A stretch of 64,000 nt of DNA, from positions 35,694-99,693 of the forward strand of contig JAFXAP010000009.1 of assembly GCA_017516965.1 (NCBI GenBank), written 5' to 3'. Origin of the DNA: Clostridia bacterium. Its GTDB lineage: Bacteria > Bacillota > Clostridia > Oscillospirales > Acutalibacteraceae. The notes under the pieces are model-generated. The model was not told where the DNA came from. It did no database searches and was given only the letters and a program-made list of their open reading frames with translations. The number at the start of each line of letters is the position of its first letter. Positions within the stretch are counted from its first letter, which is position 1. Position numbers and translations under genes: made by a program. Shown piece after piece: positions 27,651 to 35,437 of this stretch.

Positions 27651-28097
27651 ATTAAAAGTCTTTGTAATTATTTGATTGACACAGCAAAAAGACACCGCGA
27701 AATATTAATGTATATAATTTGCGGCGCGGCTACTACTGTTGTAAGTTTAGTTGTTTACTATCTATGTGCAAGATTTATTTTTGATGTCAATGATGCGCTT
27801 CAACTGCAAATTACCAATGTCATTTCCTGGGTTTTAAGCGTATTGTTTGCATTTGTTACAAACAAAATGTTGGTTTTTAAAAGTAAAGGTTTGCTTTTAA
27901 AAGAACTTATAATGTTTTATGGTGCAAGAATTAGTACACTTTTAATTGATATGTTTTTAATGTATTTGTTTGTCACGCTATGCTCATTTGATGATATGTT
28001 TGCAAAATGCACAGTTTCTATTGTGGTAATAATACTTAATTATATTTTTGGCAAAAAATTAGTGTTTAGAAAGGAAAAGTCTGATGAAAAAGTTTGA
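27651..28097 (+). CDS. GtrA-like membrane protein, probable ATT start
   Basis: A four-helix membrane protein of the GtrA family (KRHREILMYIICGAATTVVSLVVYY at the first helix; FVTNKMLVFKSKG between helices 2 and 3; NYIFGKKLVFRKEK at the end). GtrA-type proteins are thought to flip or move lipid-linked sugars for cell-surface glycans. The first usual start codon is TTG 27672, which has no ribosome binding site. GGAGTG lies 5 nt before an in-frame ATT at 27651, which gives an N-terminus of normal family length; I choose this with caution. It overlaps the next flavoprotein gene by 14 nt. Confidence 0.75.
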   Translation: MKSLCNYLIDTAKRHREILMYIICGAATTVVSLVVYYLCARFIFDVNDALQLQITNVISWVLSVLFAFVTNKMLVFKSKGLLLKELIMFYGARISTLLIDMFLMYLFVTLCSFDDMFAKCTVSIVVIILNYIFGKKLVFRKEKSDEKV

Positions 28098-29460
28098 TAC
28101 AGTTATAATTGGTGGTGGAATAGGTGGTCTTATGGCGGCTTACCGTTTAAGACTTAATAGCCCTGAAATGACCATTGCTATAACCGAACGCGGAAACGAA
28201 CTTGAAAAACGCAATTGCCCTGCAGGAAAAAACAGCACTTGTATTCATTGCAAAATTTGCAGTATTACAAGCGGTTATGCGGGAGCGGGCGCATTTAGTG
28301 ACGGCAAGTTTAATCTTGGCACTTCTTACGGCGGCACCTTAGGTGAAGAGTTAGGCGATGACGTTGCAAACCTTTACATAGATGAGGTTGATAAAATACT
28401 CAATGAGTATTGCACTTCGGGTGTACCAAAGGTGTTTAAGTCTAATGATGAGTTGCGACTTAAATGTATACAAAACAACCTTCGTCTGCTTGATATGAAC
28501 GTTAAGCATCTTGGCACCGATAACAACTATATCACAATGCAAAATCTCATAGAGGCAATAAAGTCATCAGGCACTGAACTATATAGTTTTTATGATTGTA
28601 TAAACGTTATAAAGCAAAATGATGGTTATATATTCAACTTTGCTAATGGTGAAATGTTTATGGCACAAAACATTATTATTGCCACAGGTCGTTCGGGCGC
28701 TAATTTTGTGTCGGAATTTTGTAAAACACATAATGTAAAGATGCATTCTAATCACATTGATATTGGTGTTAGGGTTGAGATGAAAGACATTATATGGCGA
28801 GAATTTTCTTCAAAAATTTATGAACCTAAAATTCTTTACAAAACAAAAACTTTTGAAGACCGTTGCCGTATGTTTTGCTTTAACCAAGGCGGTCTTGTGT
28901 CTGCAGAAAACAACCACGGAATAATTACAGCTAACGGCCATTCTTTTGCTCAGGCAGAGAAAAAGACTGACAATTGTAATTTTGCTATTCTTTCAAGTAT
29001 TCGTTTTACCGAGCCGTTTAACCAACCTACCGAATATGCTGAAAACATATCACGACTTGCCAATATGATAGGCAACGGTAACGTTCTGGTTCAGCGTTTT
29101 GGCGACCTAATACGCGGTCGCAGAACAAATGAGCACCGTCTGTCGCAAAACACAGTAAGCCCTACGCTAAAAGCAACAGCAGGGGACATATCACTTGTTT
29201 TGCCACACCGCATACTTACTAATATAATAGAAACCATTTATGCTCTTGACAAAGTAGCTCCGGGTACTGCAAATGATGATACATTGCTTTATGGATGTGA
29301 GAGCAAGTATTATTCTATCCGTCCCGAATTTATGAATAACAAGTTTGAGCTTATCGATAATGTTTATATAATAGGAGATGGAAGCGGCATATGCCGTGGT
29401 CTTTCACAGTCGGGTGCCATGGGTATTTATGTAGCGGATTGTATCACAAATTCTAAATAA
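28084..29460 (+). CDS. FAD-dependent dehydrogenase-like protein (COG2509 type)
   Basis: A flavoprotein of 458 residues with an N-terminal Rossmann motif (VIIGGGIGGLMAAYRL), a Cys-rich segment after it (NCPAGKNSTCIHCKICS) and a GYAGAGAFSDGKFN block typical of COG2509 flavoproteins. The second nucleotide-binding strand reads NIIIATGRSG, and the C-terminal FAD motif is VYIIGDGSGICRGLSQSGAMG. The CIHCKIC cysteines may hold a metal or be redox-active. The substrate is unknown; the family is often called FAD-dependent dehydrogenase. It overlaps the GtrA gene by 14 nt and is co-transcribed with it. Confidence 0.85.
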   Translation: MKKFDTVIIGGGIGGLMAAYRLRLNSPEMTIAITERGNELEKRNCPAGKNSTCIHCKICSITSGYAGAGAFSDGKFNLGTSYGGTLGEELGDDVANLYIDEVDKILNEYCTSGVPKVFKSNDELRLKCIQNNLRLLDMNVKHLGTDNNYITMQNLIEAIKSSGTELYSFYDCINVIKQNDGYIFNFANGEMFMAQNIIIATGRSGANFVSEFCKTHNVKMHSNHIDIGVRVEMKDIIWREFSSKIYEPKILYKTKTFEDRCRMFCFNQGGLVSAENNHGIITANGHSFAQAEKKTDNCNFAILSSIRFTEPFNQPTEYAENISRLANMIGNGNVLVQRFGDLIRGRRTNEHRLSQNTVSPTLKATAGDISLVLPHRILTNIIETIYALDKVAPGTANDDTLLYGCESKYYSIRPEFMNNKFELIDNVYIIGDGSGICRGLSQSGAMGIYVADCITNSK

Positions 29461-29481
29461 TTTGTGCAACATTACCACGAC

Positions 29482-29496
29482 ATTTTGTGACAAAAT
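29482..29496. repeat. Palindrome ATTTTGT-G-ACAAAAT upstream of the xpt promoter
   Basis: Perfect 7-bp arms around one base end 4 bp before the -35 box of the xpt promoter. Possible operator or weak hairpin after the flavoprotein gene. Confidence 0.5.
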
Positions 29497-29499
29497 CTG

Positions 29500-29528
29500 T
29501 TGACAAACACATTTTGTTGTGTTAGGAT
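29500..29528 (+). promoter_or_regulatory. Promoter of the xpt leader with a dyad in the spacer
   Basis: TTGACA (29500-29505), a 17-bp spacer and TAGGAT (29523-29528). The spacer and first -10 base form an inverted repeat AACACA-TTTTGT-TGTGTT (29506-29523), a possible operator. Confidence 0.75.
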
Positions 29529-29557
29529 TATTACTGCAGATAAATAAATGACGGTTT

Positions 29558-29677
29558 GCCAATATGATATTTGGATGCATGGCACAAAATTTTACCGTAA
29601 CGCCATAAGTTGCAACTATTGGTTTACAAAATATTTCAGGCAGACTGTAGTTTTTACAGTCTGCCTTTGCGTTTTTT
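29558..29677 (+). ncRNA. Purine-riboswitch-like leader (divergent) with terminator, upstream of xpt
   Basis: A 66-nt element follows the order of a purine aptamer. P1 is GCCAATA/TATTGGT (29558-29564 with 29617-29623). J1/2 is TGAT, P2 is weak (ATTTG/CAAAAT), and L2 contains CATGG. J2/3 is TTTTACC (canonical TTTCTACC). P3 is GTAAC/GTTGC (29597-29601 with 29609-29613) with L3 GCCATAA (canonical CCGTAAA). J3/1 is AACTAT with the C expected for guanine recognition. L2 GG can pair with L3 CC as in the known loop-loop contact. A terminator (AGGCAGACTGTA/TACAGTCTGCCT, 29638-29666, with T-runs to 29677) follows. The weak P2 and core changes make ligand identity open. Confidence 0.6.
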
Positions 29678-29691
29678 AGGGGGTTGTTTTT

Positions 29692-30264
29692 GTGCTTGCT
29701 CTCGAGCAGAAGATACTTAATGAAGGTACGGTTTTAGAGGGAAATGTTCTTAAAGTTGGCTCTTTTTTGAATCAGCAGCTTGATGTTGATTTTCTTGTGG
29801 AAATGGGAAAAGAGATTGACCGTATCTATAAAAATGATGATGTAACAAAACTGCTTACTGTTGAATCTTCGGGTATTGCTGTGGCGGTGGCTACAGGTAC
29901 TGTTATGCATTTGCCTGTGGTTTTTGCCAAGAAAAACAAAACATCAAATGTTTCTGGCGAAATTTACAGTGCGATGGTGCATTCCTATACACACAATACC
30001 GATTATAAGATTGTGGTTTCTAAGGATTATCTCAGCGCTGATGACAGGGTTGTTATTGTTGATGATTTTCTTGCTAACGGTAAAGCGCTTGAGGGACTTA
30101 TTGATATAGTAAATCAGGCAGGCGCTACACTCGTTGGCGCTACCTGCGTTATTGAAAAGGGGTTTCAAGGCGGCGGCGACAGCCTACGCGCAAAGGGTAT
30201 CAGGGTAGAAAGCCTTGCAGTAATTGATGAAATGAACTTAGAGCAAATTAAATTTAGAAAATAA
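29692..30264 (+). CDS. xpt: Xanthine phosphoribosyltransferase
   Basis: A purine salvage enzyme of 190 residues that converts xanthine (and often guanine) plus PRPP to the nucleotide. It begins MLALEQKILNEGTVLEGNVLKV and has the PRPP-binding motif VVIVDDFLANGKALEGL, with TVESSGIAVAVATG and FAKKNKTSNV as in Bacillus Xpt. The GTG start follows AGGGGG by 8 nt. Transcription passes through the riboswitch-like leader and terminator upstream, which fits control by a purine. The nucleoside importer genes follow directly. Confidence 0.95.
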   Translation: MLALEQKILNEGTVLEGNVLKVGSFLNQQLDVDFLVEMGKEIDRIYKNDDVTKLLTVESSGIAVAVATGTVMHLPVVFAKKNKTSNVSGEIYSAMVHSYTHNTDYKIVVSKDYLSADDRVVIVDDFLANGKALEGLIDIVNQAGATLVGATCVIEKGFQGGGDSLRAKGIRVESLAVIDEMNLEQIKFRK

Positions 30265-30382
30265 TTTATTTTTTTAAAAAGAAAGTACTCTATATTTGTA
30301 GTATATCAAGTACCCTATAAAAGTCTTTGTTTGTATGTAATTTAAATTTACATAAAATTTTAAAAAAGAGGAGATCTTCAAA
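30265..30382 (+). promoter_or_regulatory. Spacer between xpt and the BMP lipoprotein gene
   Basis: An A/T-rich gap containing an imperfect inverted repeat (GTACTCTATA ... TATATCAAGTAC, about 30285-30313). No second purine aptamer was found. AGAGGAGATC precedes the next start codon. Confidence 0.35.
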
Positions 30383-31588
30383 ATGAAAAAGTTACTCGCA
30401 ATTCTTTTGGCTGTAGCTATGCTTTTCTGCTTTGCAGGCTGTGGCGCAAAAGACACAAACTCAGGTGCAGATGCTAAATCAGACCTTAAGGTAGGTTTTA
30501 TCTTCTTGCACGACGAACAGTCAACCTATGACAAAAACTTTATGGATGCAGCAAAGGCTGCTTGTGAGCAGATGAATGTTGAGTATGCTCAGAAAACTCA
30601 AATTCCGGAATCACAAAAATGCTATGACGCAGCAATAGAACTTATCGAAACCGATGGCTGCGATATCATTTTTGCTGACAGCTTTGGTCACGAGTCATTC
30701 CTTATTGACGCTGCTAAAAAATATCCTGACGTACAGTTCTGTCACGCAACCGGTACACAGGCTCATACAGCAGGTGTTGCTAACTTCCACAACGCATTTG
30801 CTTCTATCTACGAAGGTAGATACCTCGCAGGTGTTGCCGCAGGTCTTAAACTTAATGAAATGATCGAAAAGGGCGATATTACCGCTGAAAAGGCTAAAAT
30901 GGGCTATGTTGGCGCATTCACATTCGCAGAGGTTATTTCAGGTTACACATCTTTCTTCCTTGGCGCAAAATCAGTTTGCCCAACAGTAACTATGGATGTT
31001 AAGTTTACAGGTTCTTGGTATGATGAGCAGAAAGAGAAAGAAGCTGCTCAGTCACTCATCAGCGGTGGTTGCGTACTTATCAGCCAGCATGCTGACTCAA
31101 TGGGTGCTCCTACAGCTTGTGAAACAGCAGGTGTTCCTAACGTTTCTTACAACGGTTCAACAAAGGCTGCTTGCCCTAACACATTTATCGTTTCTTCAAG
31201 AATTGACTGGACTCCATACTTCAAGTATATGATTCAGTGCGTAATGGATGGCAAGGCTATCGATGCTGACTGGACAGGTACAATCGAAACAGGTTCTGTT
31301 GTTCTTACCGAAGTTAACGAAACAGCTGCTGCTGAAGGAACAAAAGAAAAGATTGAAGAAGTTAAAGCAAAACTTCTTGACGGTTCTATCAAAGTATTTG
31401 ATACTGCCAACTGGACAAAAGAAGACAAAAAGCTTGATTCTTACCAGGCTGATGTTGATACCGACGATAAGTTTACACCTGATACCGAAGCTATCAAAGA
31501 CGGTGTGTTCTATGAGTCAACCCACCGTTCAGCTCCTTACTTCGATGTAAGAATTGACGGTATTACACTTCTTGACGAAGCTTATTAA
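30383..31588 (+). CDS. BMP family nucleoside-binding lipoprotein
   Basis: The substrate-binding lipoprotein of a nucleoside ABC importer. The signal peptide ends in a lipobox (FAGC, Cys20). The 401-residue protein shows the BMP/PnrA pattern: KVGFIFLHDEQSTYDKNFMDAA, CDIIFADSFGHESF, PDVQFCHATG, YEGRYLAGVAAGL, a middle block GYVGAFTFAEVISGYTSFFLG, and HADSMGAPTACE. Family proteins such as TmpC/PnrA and NupN bind purine nucleosides. It is strongly expressed to judge by its codon choice. It lies between xpt and the transporter genes, so purine uptake and salvage are coupled. Confidence 0.93.
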   Translation: MKKLLAILLAVAMLFCFAGCGAKDTNSGADAKSDLKVGFIFLHDEQSTYDKNFMDAAKAACEQMNVEYAQKTQIPESQKCYDAAIELIETDGCDIIFADSFGHESFLIDAAKKYPDVQFCHATGTQAHTAGVANFHNAFASIYEGRYLAGVAAGLKLNEMIEKGDITAEKAKMGYVGAFTFAEVISGYTSFFLGAKSVCPTVTMDVKFTGSWYDEQKEKEAAQSLISGGCVLISQHADSMGAPTACETAGVPNVSYNGSTKAACPNTFIVSSRIDWTPYFKYMIQCVMDGKAIDADWTGTIETGSVVLTEVNETAAAEGTKEKIEEVKAKLLDGSIKVFDTANWTKEDKKLDSYQADVDTDDKFTPDTEAIKDGVFYESTHRSAPYFDVRIDGITLLDEAY

Positions 31589-31600
31589 TTAAATTTTCGG

Positions 31601-31675
31601 TTTAAGGCGGGGAAACTCCCTCGCCTTAAACTAATTTTGAAGAAATTGCTATAATAATTATGTTATAACAATTTC
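31601..31675 (+). promoter_or_regulatory. Two inverted repeats between the BMP and ATPase genes
   Basis: First, TTTAAGGCG (31601-31609) pairs with CGCCTTAAA (31622-31630), with an inner GGG/CCC. Second, GAAATTG-C-TATAA (31642-31654) pairs with TTATA-A-CAATTTC (31663-31675), with one mismatch and an 8-nt loop. Neither has a good T-run. They may act as RNA stabilisers or partial terminators so that the binding protein outnumbers the transporter. Confidence 0.55.
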
Positions 31676-31703
31676 TTGAGAATTATTTGAACGGAGGTTT
31701 ATT

Positions 31704-33239
31704 GTGGATAAACAACCTGCTATAGAACTAAAAAATATAACCAAACGCTTTGGTAAAGTTGTTGCCAATAAAGATGTTAATCTTACTGCTTACCGTGGTG
31801 AGATTCTTTCCATTTTGGGCGAAAACGGAAGCGGTAAGACTACGCTTATGAATATGATTTCGGGCATATATTTCCCCGATGAAGGTCAGATTTTCATTGA
31901 TGAAAAAGAAGCGGTTATCACTTCGCCAAAGGATGCGTTTTCTTACAAAATCGGTATGATACATCAGCATTTTAAACTTGTTGATGTTTTTAGCGCTGCC
32001 GAAAACATTGTTCTCGGTATAGAGGATGGCAAATACGACCTTAAAACCTCAACCGAGCAGATTAAGAAAATCAGTGAGCAGTACGGTTTTGAACTTGATC
32101 CTGAAAAGAAAATATATACTATGTCGGTTTCAGAAAAACAAACCGTAGAAATTATTAAAGTTCTTTACCGTGGCGCTGATATTCTTATATTGGATGAGCC
32201 CACAGCAGTTCTTACACCACAGGAAACCGAAAAACTGTTTAACATACTGCGACGTATGCGTGATGACGGTAAATGCATTATAATTATTACCCATAAATTA
32301 CACGAAGTGTTGTCACTATCTGACCGCGTTTCAGTTTTACGTAAGGGTGAGTATGTCGGCACCGTTAACACAGCCGAAACCAGCGAATCGGAACTCACTG
32401 AAATGATGGTTGGTAAAAAGGTTGAACTTAATATTGAAAGAAACGAACCTCACGATACGGTAGATCGTCTTATTGTAAACGGTATTACCTGTGTCGATAG
32501 AATGGGCGCTACAGTGCTTGATGATATTTCATTCACTGCAAAAAGCGGTGAAATTTTGGGCATTGCGGGTATTGCGGGTAGCGGACAGCGTGAGTTGCTT
32601 GAGTCTATAGCAGGACTTCAACATCTCTCATCGGGTGAGATATTATATCTTAATCCAAAAAATGACACCACAGAAAACCTCAGAGATAAAACGCCTATGC
32701 AAATTCGCAATATGGGTGTAAGACTCTCTTTTGTTCCCGAAGACCGTTTGGGTATGGGACTTGTGGGTAATATGGATATTGTTGACAATATGATGCTTCG
32801 CAGTTATTCAAAGGGTCACTCAATATTTTTAAAACGCAAAAAACCCAAAGACCTTGCTATGAAGATAATCAATGATCTTGAGGTTGTAACTCCGTCTGCG
32901 GCAACTCCCGTAAGACGTTTGTCAGGCGGTAATGTTCAAAAGGTTTTGGTTGGACGTGAAATTGCGGCGTCTCCTACAGTTCTTATGGTGGCATATCCTG
33001 TGCGCGGACTTGACATTAACTCTTCGTATATGATATACAATCTGCTAAACGAACAAAAAGAAAAGGGCGTTGCTGTTATTTTTGTAGGCGAAGATCTTGA
33101 CGTGCTTTTGGAACTTTGTGACAGAATAATGGTTATAGGCTCAGGACGTATAACCGGTGTTGTTGATGGCAGAACAGCTACCAAAGAGGAAATAGGCTTA
33201 CTTATGACAAAATCTAAACATGAAGGAGGAGAGCAATAA
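31704..33239 (+). CDS. Nucleoside ABC importer, double-domain ATPase (NupO-like)
   Basis: A 511-residue ATPase with two nucleotide-binding domains, as in sugar and nucleoside importers. Domain 1 has Walker A GENGSGKTT, Walker B ILILDEPTAVLT and a changed ABC signature (MSVSEKQ in place of the usual LSVGxxQ). Domain 2 has the typical degenerate Walker A GIAGSGQRE, a good signature LSGGNVQK and a Walker B region MVAYPVRGLD. The GTG start follows CGGAGG by 6 nt. The gene ends as TAATG overlapping the first permease gene. It energises purine nucleoside uptake together with the BMP lipoprotein. Confidence 0.93.
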   Translation: MDKQPAIELKNITKRFGKVVANKDVNLTAYRGEILSILGENGSGKTTLMNMISGIYFPDEGQIFIDEKEAVITSPKDAFSYKIGMIHQHFKLVDVFSAAENIVLGIEDGKYDLKTSTEQIKKISEQYGFELDPEKKIYTMSVSEKQTVEIIKVLYRGADILILDEPTAVLTPQETEKLFNILRRMRDDGKCIIIITHKLHEVLSLSDRVSVLRKGEYVGTVNTAETSESELTEMMVGKKVELNIERNEPHDTVDRLIVNGITCVDRMGATVLDDISFTAKSGEILGIAGIAGSGQRELLESIAGLQHLSSGEILYLNPKNDTTENLRDKTPMQIRNMGVRLSFVPEDRLGMGLVGNMDIVDNMMLRSYSKGHSIFLKRKKPKDLAMKIINDLEVVTPSAATPVRRLSGGNVQKVLVGREIAASPTVLMVAYPVRGLDINSSYMIYNLLNEQKEKGVAVIFVGEDLDVLLELCDRIMVIGSGRITGVVDGRTATKEEIGLLMTKSKHEGGEQ

Positions 33240-34351
33240 TGGATAACAAGATAGTTAAAACCCATCGTGAACCATTCTTTCATGTTGTAAAGCGTGACGA
33301 TATGCCTTGGTGGAAAGCCTGGTCTATACGCGCAGCAACAATAGTAATTGCTTTCTTTCTTGTAGGTTTTCTCTCTATGGCAGTTACCGAGAGAGGTTTT
33401 GGCGAAACATATGAAATTATGTTTTCGGGTGTTTTTGGCAGAATTTTTGATGGAAGAACCACAATGTTGTGGAAATATTTACAGGAAATCGCTATTTTGT
33501 TGTGTCTTGCGTTAGCGCTTACTCCTGCGTTTAAAATGAAATTCTGGAACTGTGGCGCTGAAGGTCAGGCTTTGGTAGGTGGTCTTGCATCTATTATTTG
33601 TATGATAGAATTAGGACCAAAGTTGCCATACCCAATACTTATTTTGGTTATCGCAGTTACAAGTATTCTTGCAGGTGCTATTTGGGGTGTTATACCGGCA
33701 ATTTTTAAGGCTATCTTTAACACAAACGAAACCTTGTTCACCCTTATGATGAACTACATAGCTACACAAATAATCGCTTATTACGTTTACATAAAGGGCG
33801 GCGGCTCAAACGTTATTAACCCTGTAGAATACGGTAATTTCCCCACAGTAGGAAACAATAAGTATTTTGTAAATATCGTTATTGTAGTTTTAATTACTGT
33901 GGTTATGTATATCTATCTTAAATACAGTAAGCAAGGCTATGAAATTTCGGTTGTGGGCGAAAGCCAAAACACAGCGAGATACATAGGCATTAATGTAAAA
34001 AAAGTAATTATTCGTACAATGGTTATTTCAGGCGCATTGTGCGGTGTAGCAGGTATGTTGCTTGTTGCTGGAACCGACCACAGCATTAACATAAACAGCG
34101 TTGGTGGACAAGGCTTTACGGCAATTTTAATGTCTTGGCTTGGACAGTTTAATCCGTTTATAATGGTTGTTATGACTGCAATTGTCGTATTTTTGCGCAT
34201 TGGTGTCGCAAAGGTTGCTGATACTGCTTTGCTTAATTCATCTTTTTCAGAAATTATGGTTGGCCTTGTTATTTTAATGTTGGTTGGTTGTGAGTTCTTT
34301 ATTAACTATTCAATCAAATTTAAACACAATAAAAAGGAGGGGAACGCATGA
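33239..34351 (+). CDS. Nucleoside ABC importer permease 1 (NupP-like)
   Basis: A BPD_transp_2-type membrane subunit of 370 residues with about nine to ten TM helices. It contains the conserved FKMKFWNCGAEGQALVGGL segment, AIFNTNETLFTLMMNYIATQI, and the coupling region GYEISVVGESQNTARYIGINVKK. It is larger than the second permease owing to an N-terminal cytoplasmic extension. The start codon overlaps the ATPase stop (TAATG) and the end overlaps the next gene by 4 nt, so the subunits are translationally coupled. Confidence 0.92.
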   Translation: MDNKIVKTHREPFFHVVKRDDMPWWKAWSIRAATIVIAFFLVGFLSMAVTERGFGETYEIMFSGVFGRIFDGRTTMLWKYLQEIAILLCLALALTPAFKMKFWNCGAEGQALVGGLASIICMIELGPKLPYPILILVIAVTSILAGAIWGVIPAIFKAIFNTNETLFTLMMNYIATQIIAYYVYIKGGGSNVINPVEYGNFPTVGNNKYFVNIVIVVLITVVMYIYLKYSKQGYEISVVGESQNTARYIGINVKKVIIRTMVISGALCGVAGMLLVAGTDHSININSVGGQGFTAILMSWLGQFNPFIMVVMTAIVVFLRIGVAKVADTALLNSSFSEIMVGLVILMLVGCEFFINYSIKFKHNKKEGNA

Positions 34352-35337
34352 TTATTCAGTTTATTTGTCGCGCAATTTTGCTTGGCGTTCCGCTGCTTTA
34401 CGGTTCTACCGGTGAAATTGTAACCGAAAAATCAGGTCATCTTAACCTGGGTATTCCCGGTATTATGTATGTTGGCGCAATAAGCGGTGTTGTAGGTTCA
34501 TTCCTTTATGAAAACTCCTGCGGTAACGATATTGCCAATATGAACCCCGTGCTTGCTGTGCTTATACCACTTTTGTGCGCTATAGCAGGTGCTACACTTA
34601 TGGGTCTTATATACAGTTTCTTAACAGTTACCCTTCACGCAAATCAAAACGTAACCGGTCTTGCGCTTACCACATTGGGTATAGGACTTGGTAACTTTCT
34701 TGGTGCTTCACTTATCAATATTACAAAAAGTGAGTTGCCTTCAATTGCGCTTACCAAGACAAGTTCATTCTTTTCAGCAAAATTACCCTTTGCTGACGAT
34801 TTAGGTTGGTTTGGCGAACTGTTTTTATCGCACGATTTTCTTACCTATACCGCAATTATCATTGCATTGGTTGTTTCTTTTGTGCTTAATCGCACCCGTG
34901 TAGGACTTAATTTGCGTTCGGTAGGCGAAAATCCTGCAACAGCAGATGCTGCCGGTATAAACGTTGTTAAATACAGATATCTTGCTACCTGCATTGGTAG
35001 TGCGATAGCTGGTCTTGGCGGATTGCAATATGTAATGGCTTACGCCAGCGGTGTTTGGTCAAACAATGCGTTTGGTGACCGTGGTTGGATGGCAATTGCG
35101 CTTGTTATTTTTGCTCTTTGGAAGCCATCAATGGCAATTGTGGGTTCATTTGTTTTCGGCGCGCTTTGCAATGCTAATAACTACATTCAAGGTCTTGGTA
35201 CCGAAACACAAGAATTATTTAAAATGTTACCTTATGTTGTAACAATTGTTGTTCTTATTATTACGAGTATGCGTAAAAAGAGAGAGCATCAACCGCCTGC
35301 AAGTTTAGGTATAAATTACTTCAGAGAAGAAAGATAA
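34348..35337 (+). CDS. Nucleoside ABC importer permease 2 (NupQ-like)
   Basis: The second BPD_transp_2 membrane subunit, 329 residues. It shows PLLYGSTGEIVTEKSGHLNLGIPGIM at the start, ANQNVTGLALTTLGIGLGNF, and the coupling region VGLNLRSVGENPATADAAGINV. Near the end it has FGDRGWMAIALVIFALWKP, typical of this subunit. The ATGA overlap with the first permease and the terminator after the stop mark the end of the importer operon. Confidence 0.92.
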   Translation: MIIQFICRAILLGVPLLYGSTGEIVTEKSGHLNLGIPGIMYVGAISGVVGSFLYENSCGNDIANMNPVLAVLIPLLCAIAGATLMGLIYSFLTVTLHANQNVTGLALTTLGIGLGNFLGASLINITKSELPSIALTKTSSFFSAKLPFADDLGWFGELFLSHDFLTYTAIIIALVVSFVLNRTRVGLNLRSVGENPATADAAGINVVKYRYLATCIGSAIAGLGGLQYVMAYASGVWSNNAFGDRGWMAIALVIFALWKPSMAIVGSFVFGALCNANNYIQGLGTETQELFKMLPYVVTIVVLIITSMRKKREHQPPASLGINYFREER

Positions 35338-35342
35338 TATTC

Positions 35343-35387
35343 AAAAGTCGGATGTGTTTTTCACATCCGATTTTAATTTTTTTGACT
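35343..35387 (+). terminator. Terminator of the nucleoside importer operon
   Basis: TCGGATGTG pairs with CACATCCGA, extended by AAAA/TTTT around one bulged G, and is followed by TTTTAATTTTTTT. Confidence 0.88.
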
Positions 35388-35410
35388 TTGTACAATAATT
35401 ATGATATACT
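35382..35410 (+). promoter_or_regulatory. Sigma-A promoter of the glycosyltransferase gene
   Basis: TTGACT (35382-35387), a 17-bp spacer and TATACT (35405-35410), directly after the importer terminator. Confidence 0.8.
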
Positions 35411-35437
35411 CAAAACATTGATTTAGAGGTGATGCTT

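Noticed and set aside
29551-29602. Alternative fold of the xpt leader (ACGGT/ACCGT with TGCCA/TGGCA) as a separate RNA motif
   Set aside because: It overlaps and excludes the purine-aptamer-like P1 and P3 and has no match to a known motif; it may at most be the ligand-free alternative.
30265-30382. Second riboswitch before the BMP lipoprotein gene
   Set aside because: Only an imperfect A/T-rich inverted repeat is present; none of the conserved purine aptamer elements appear.
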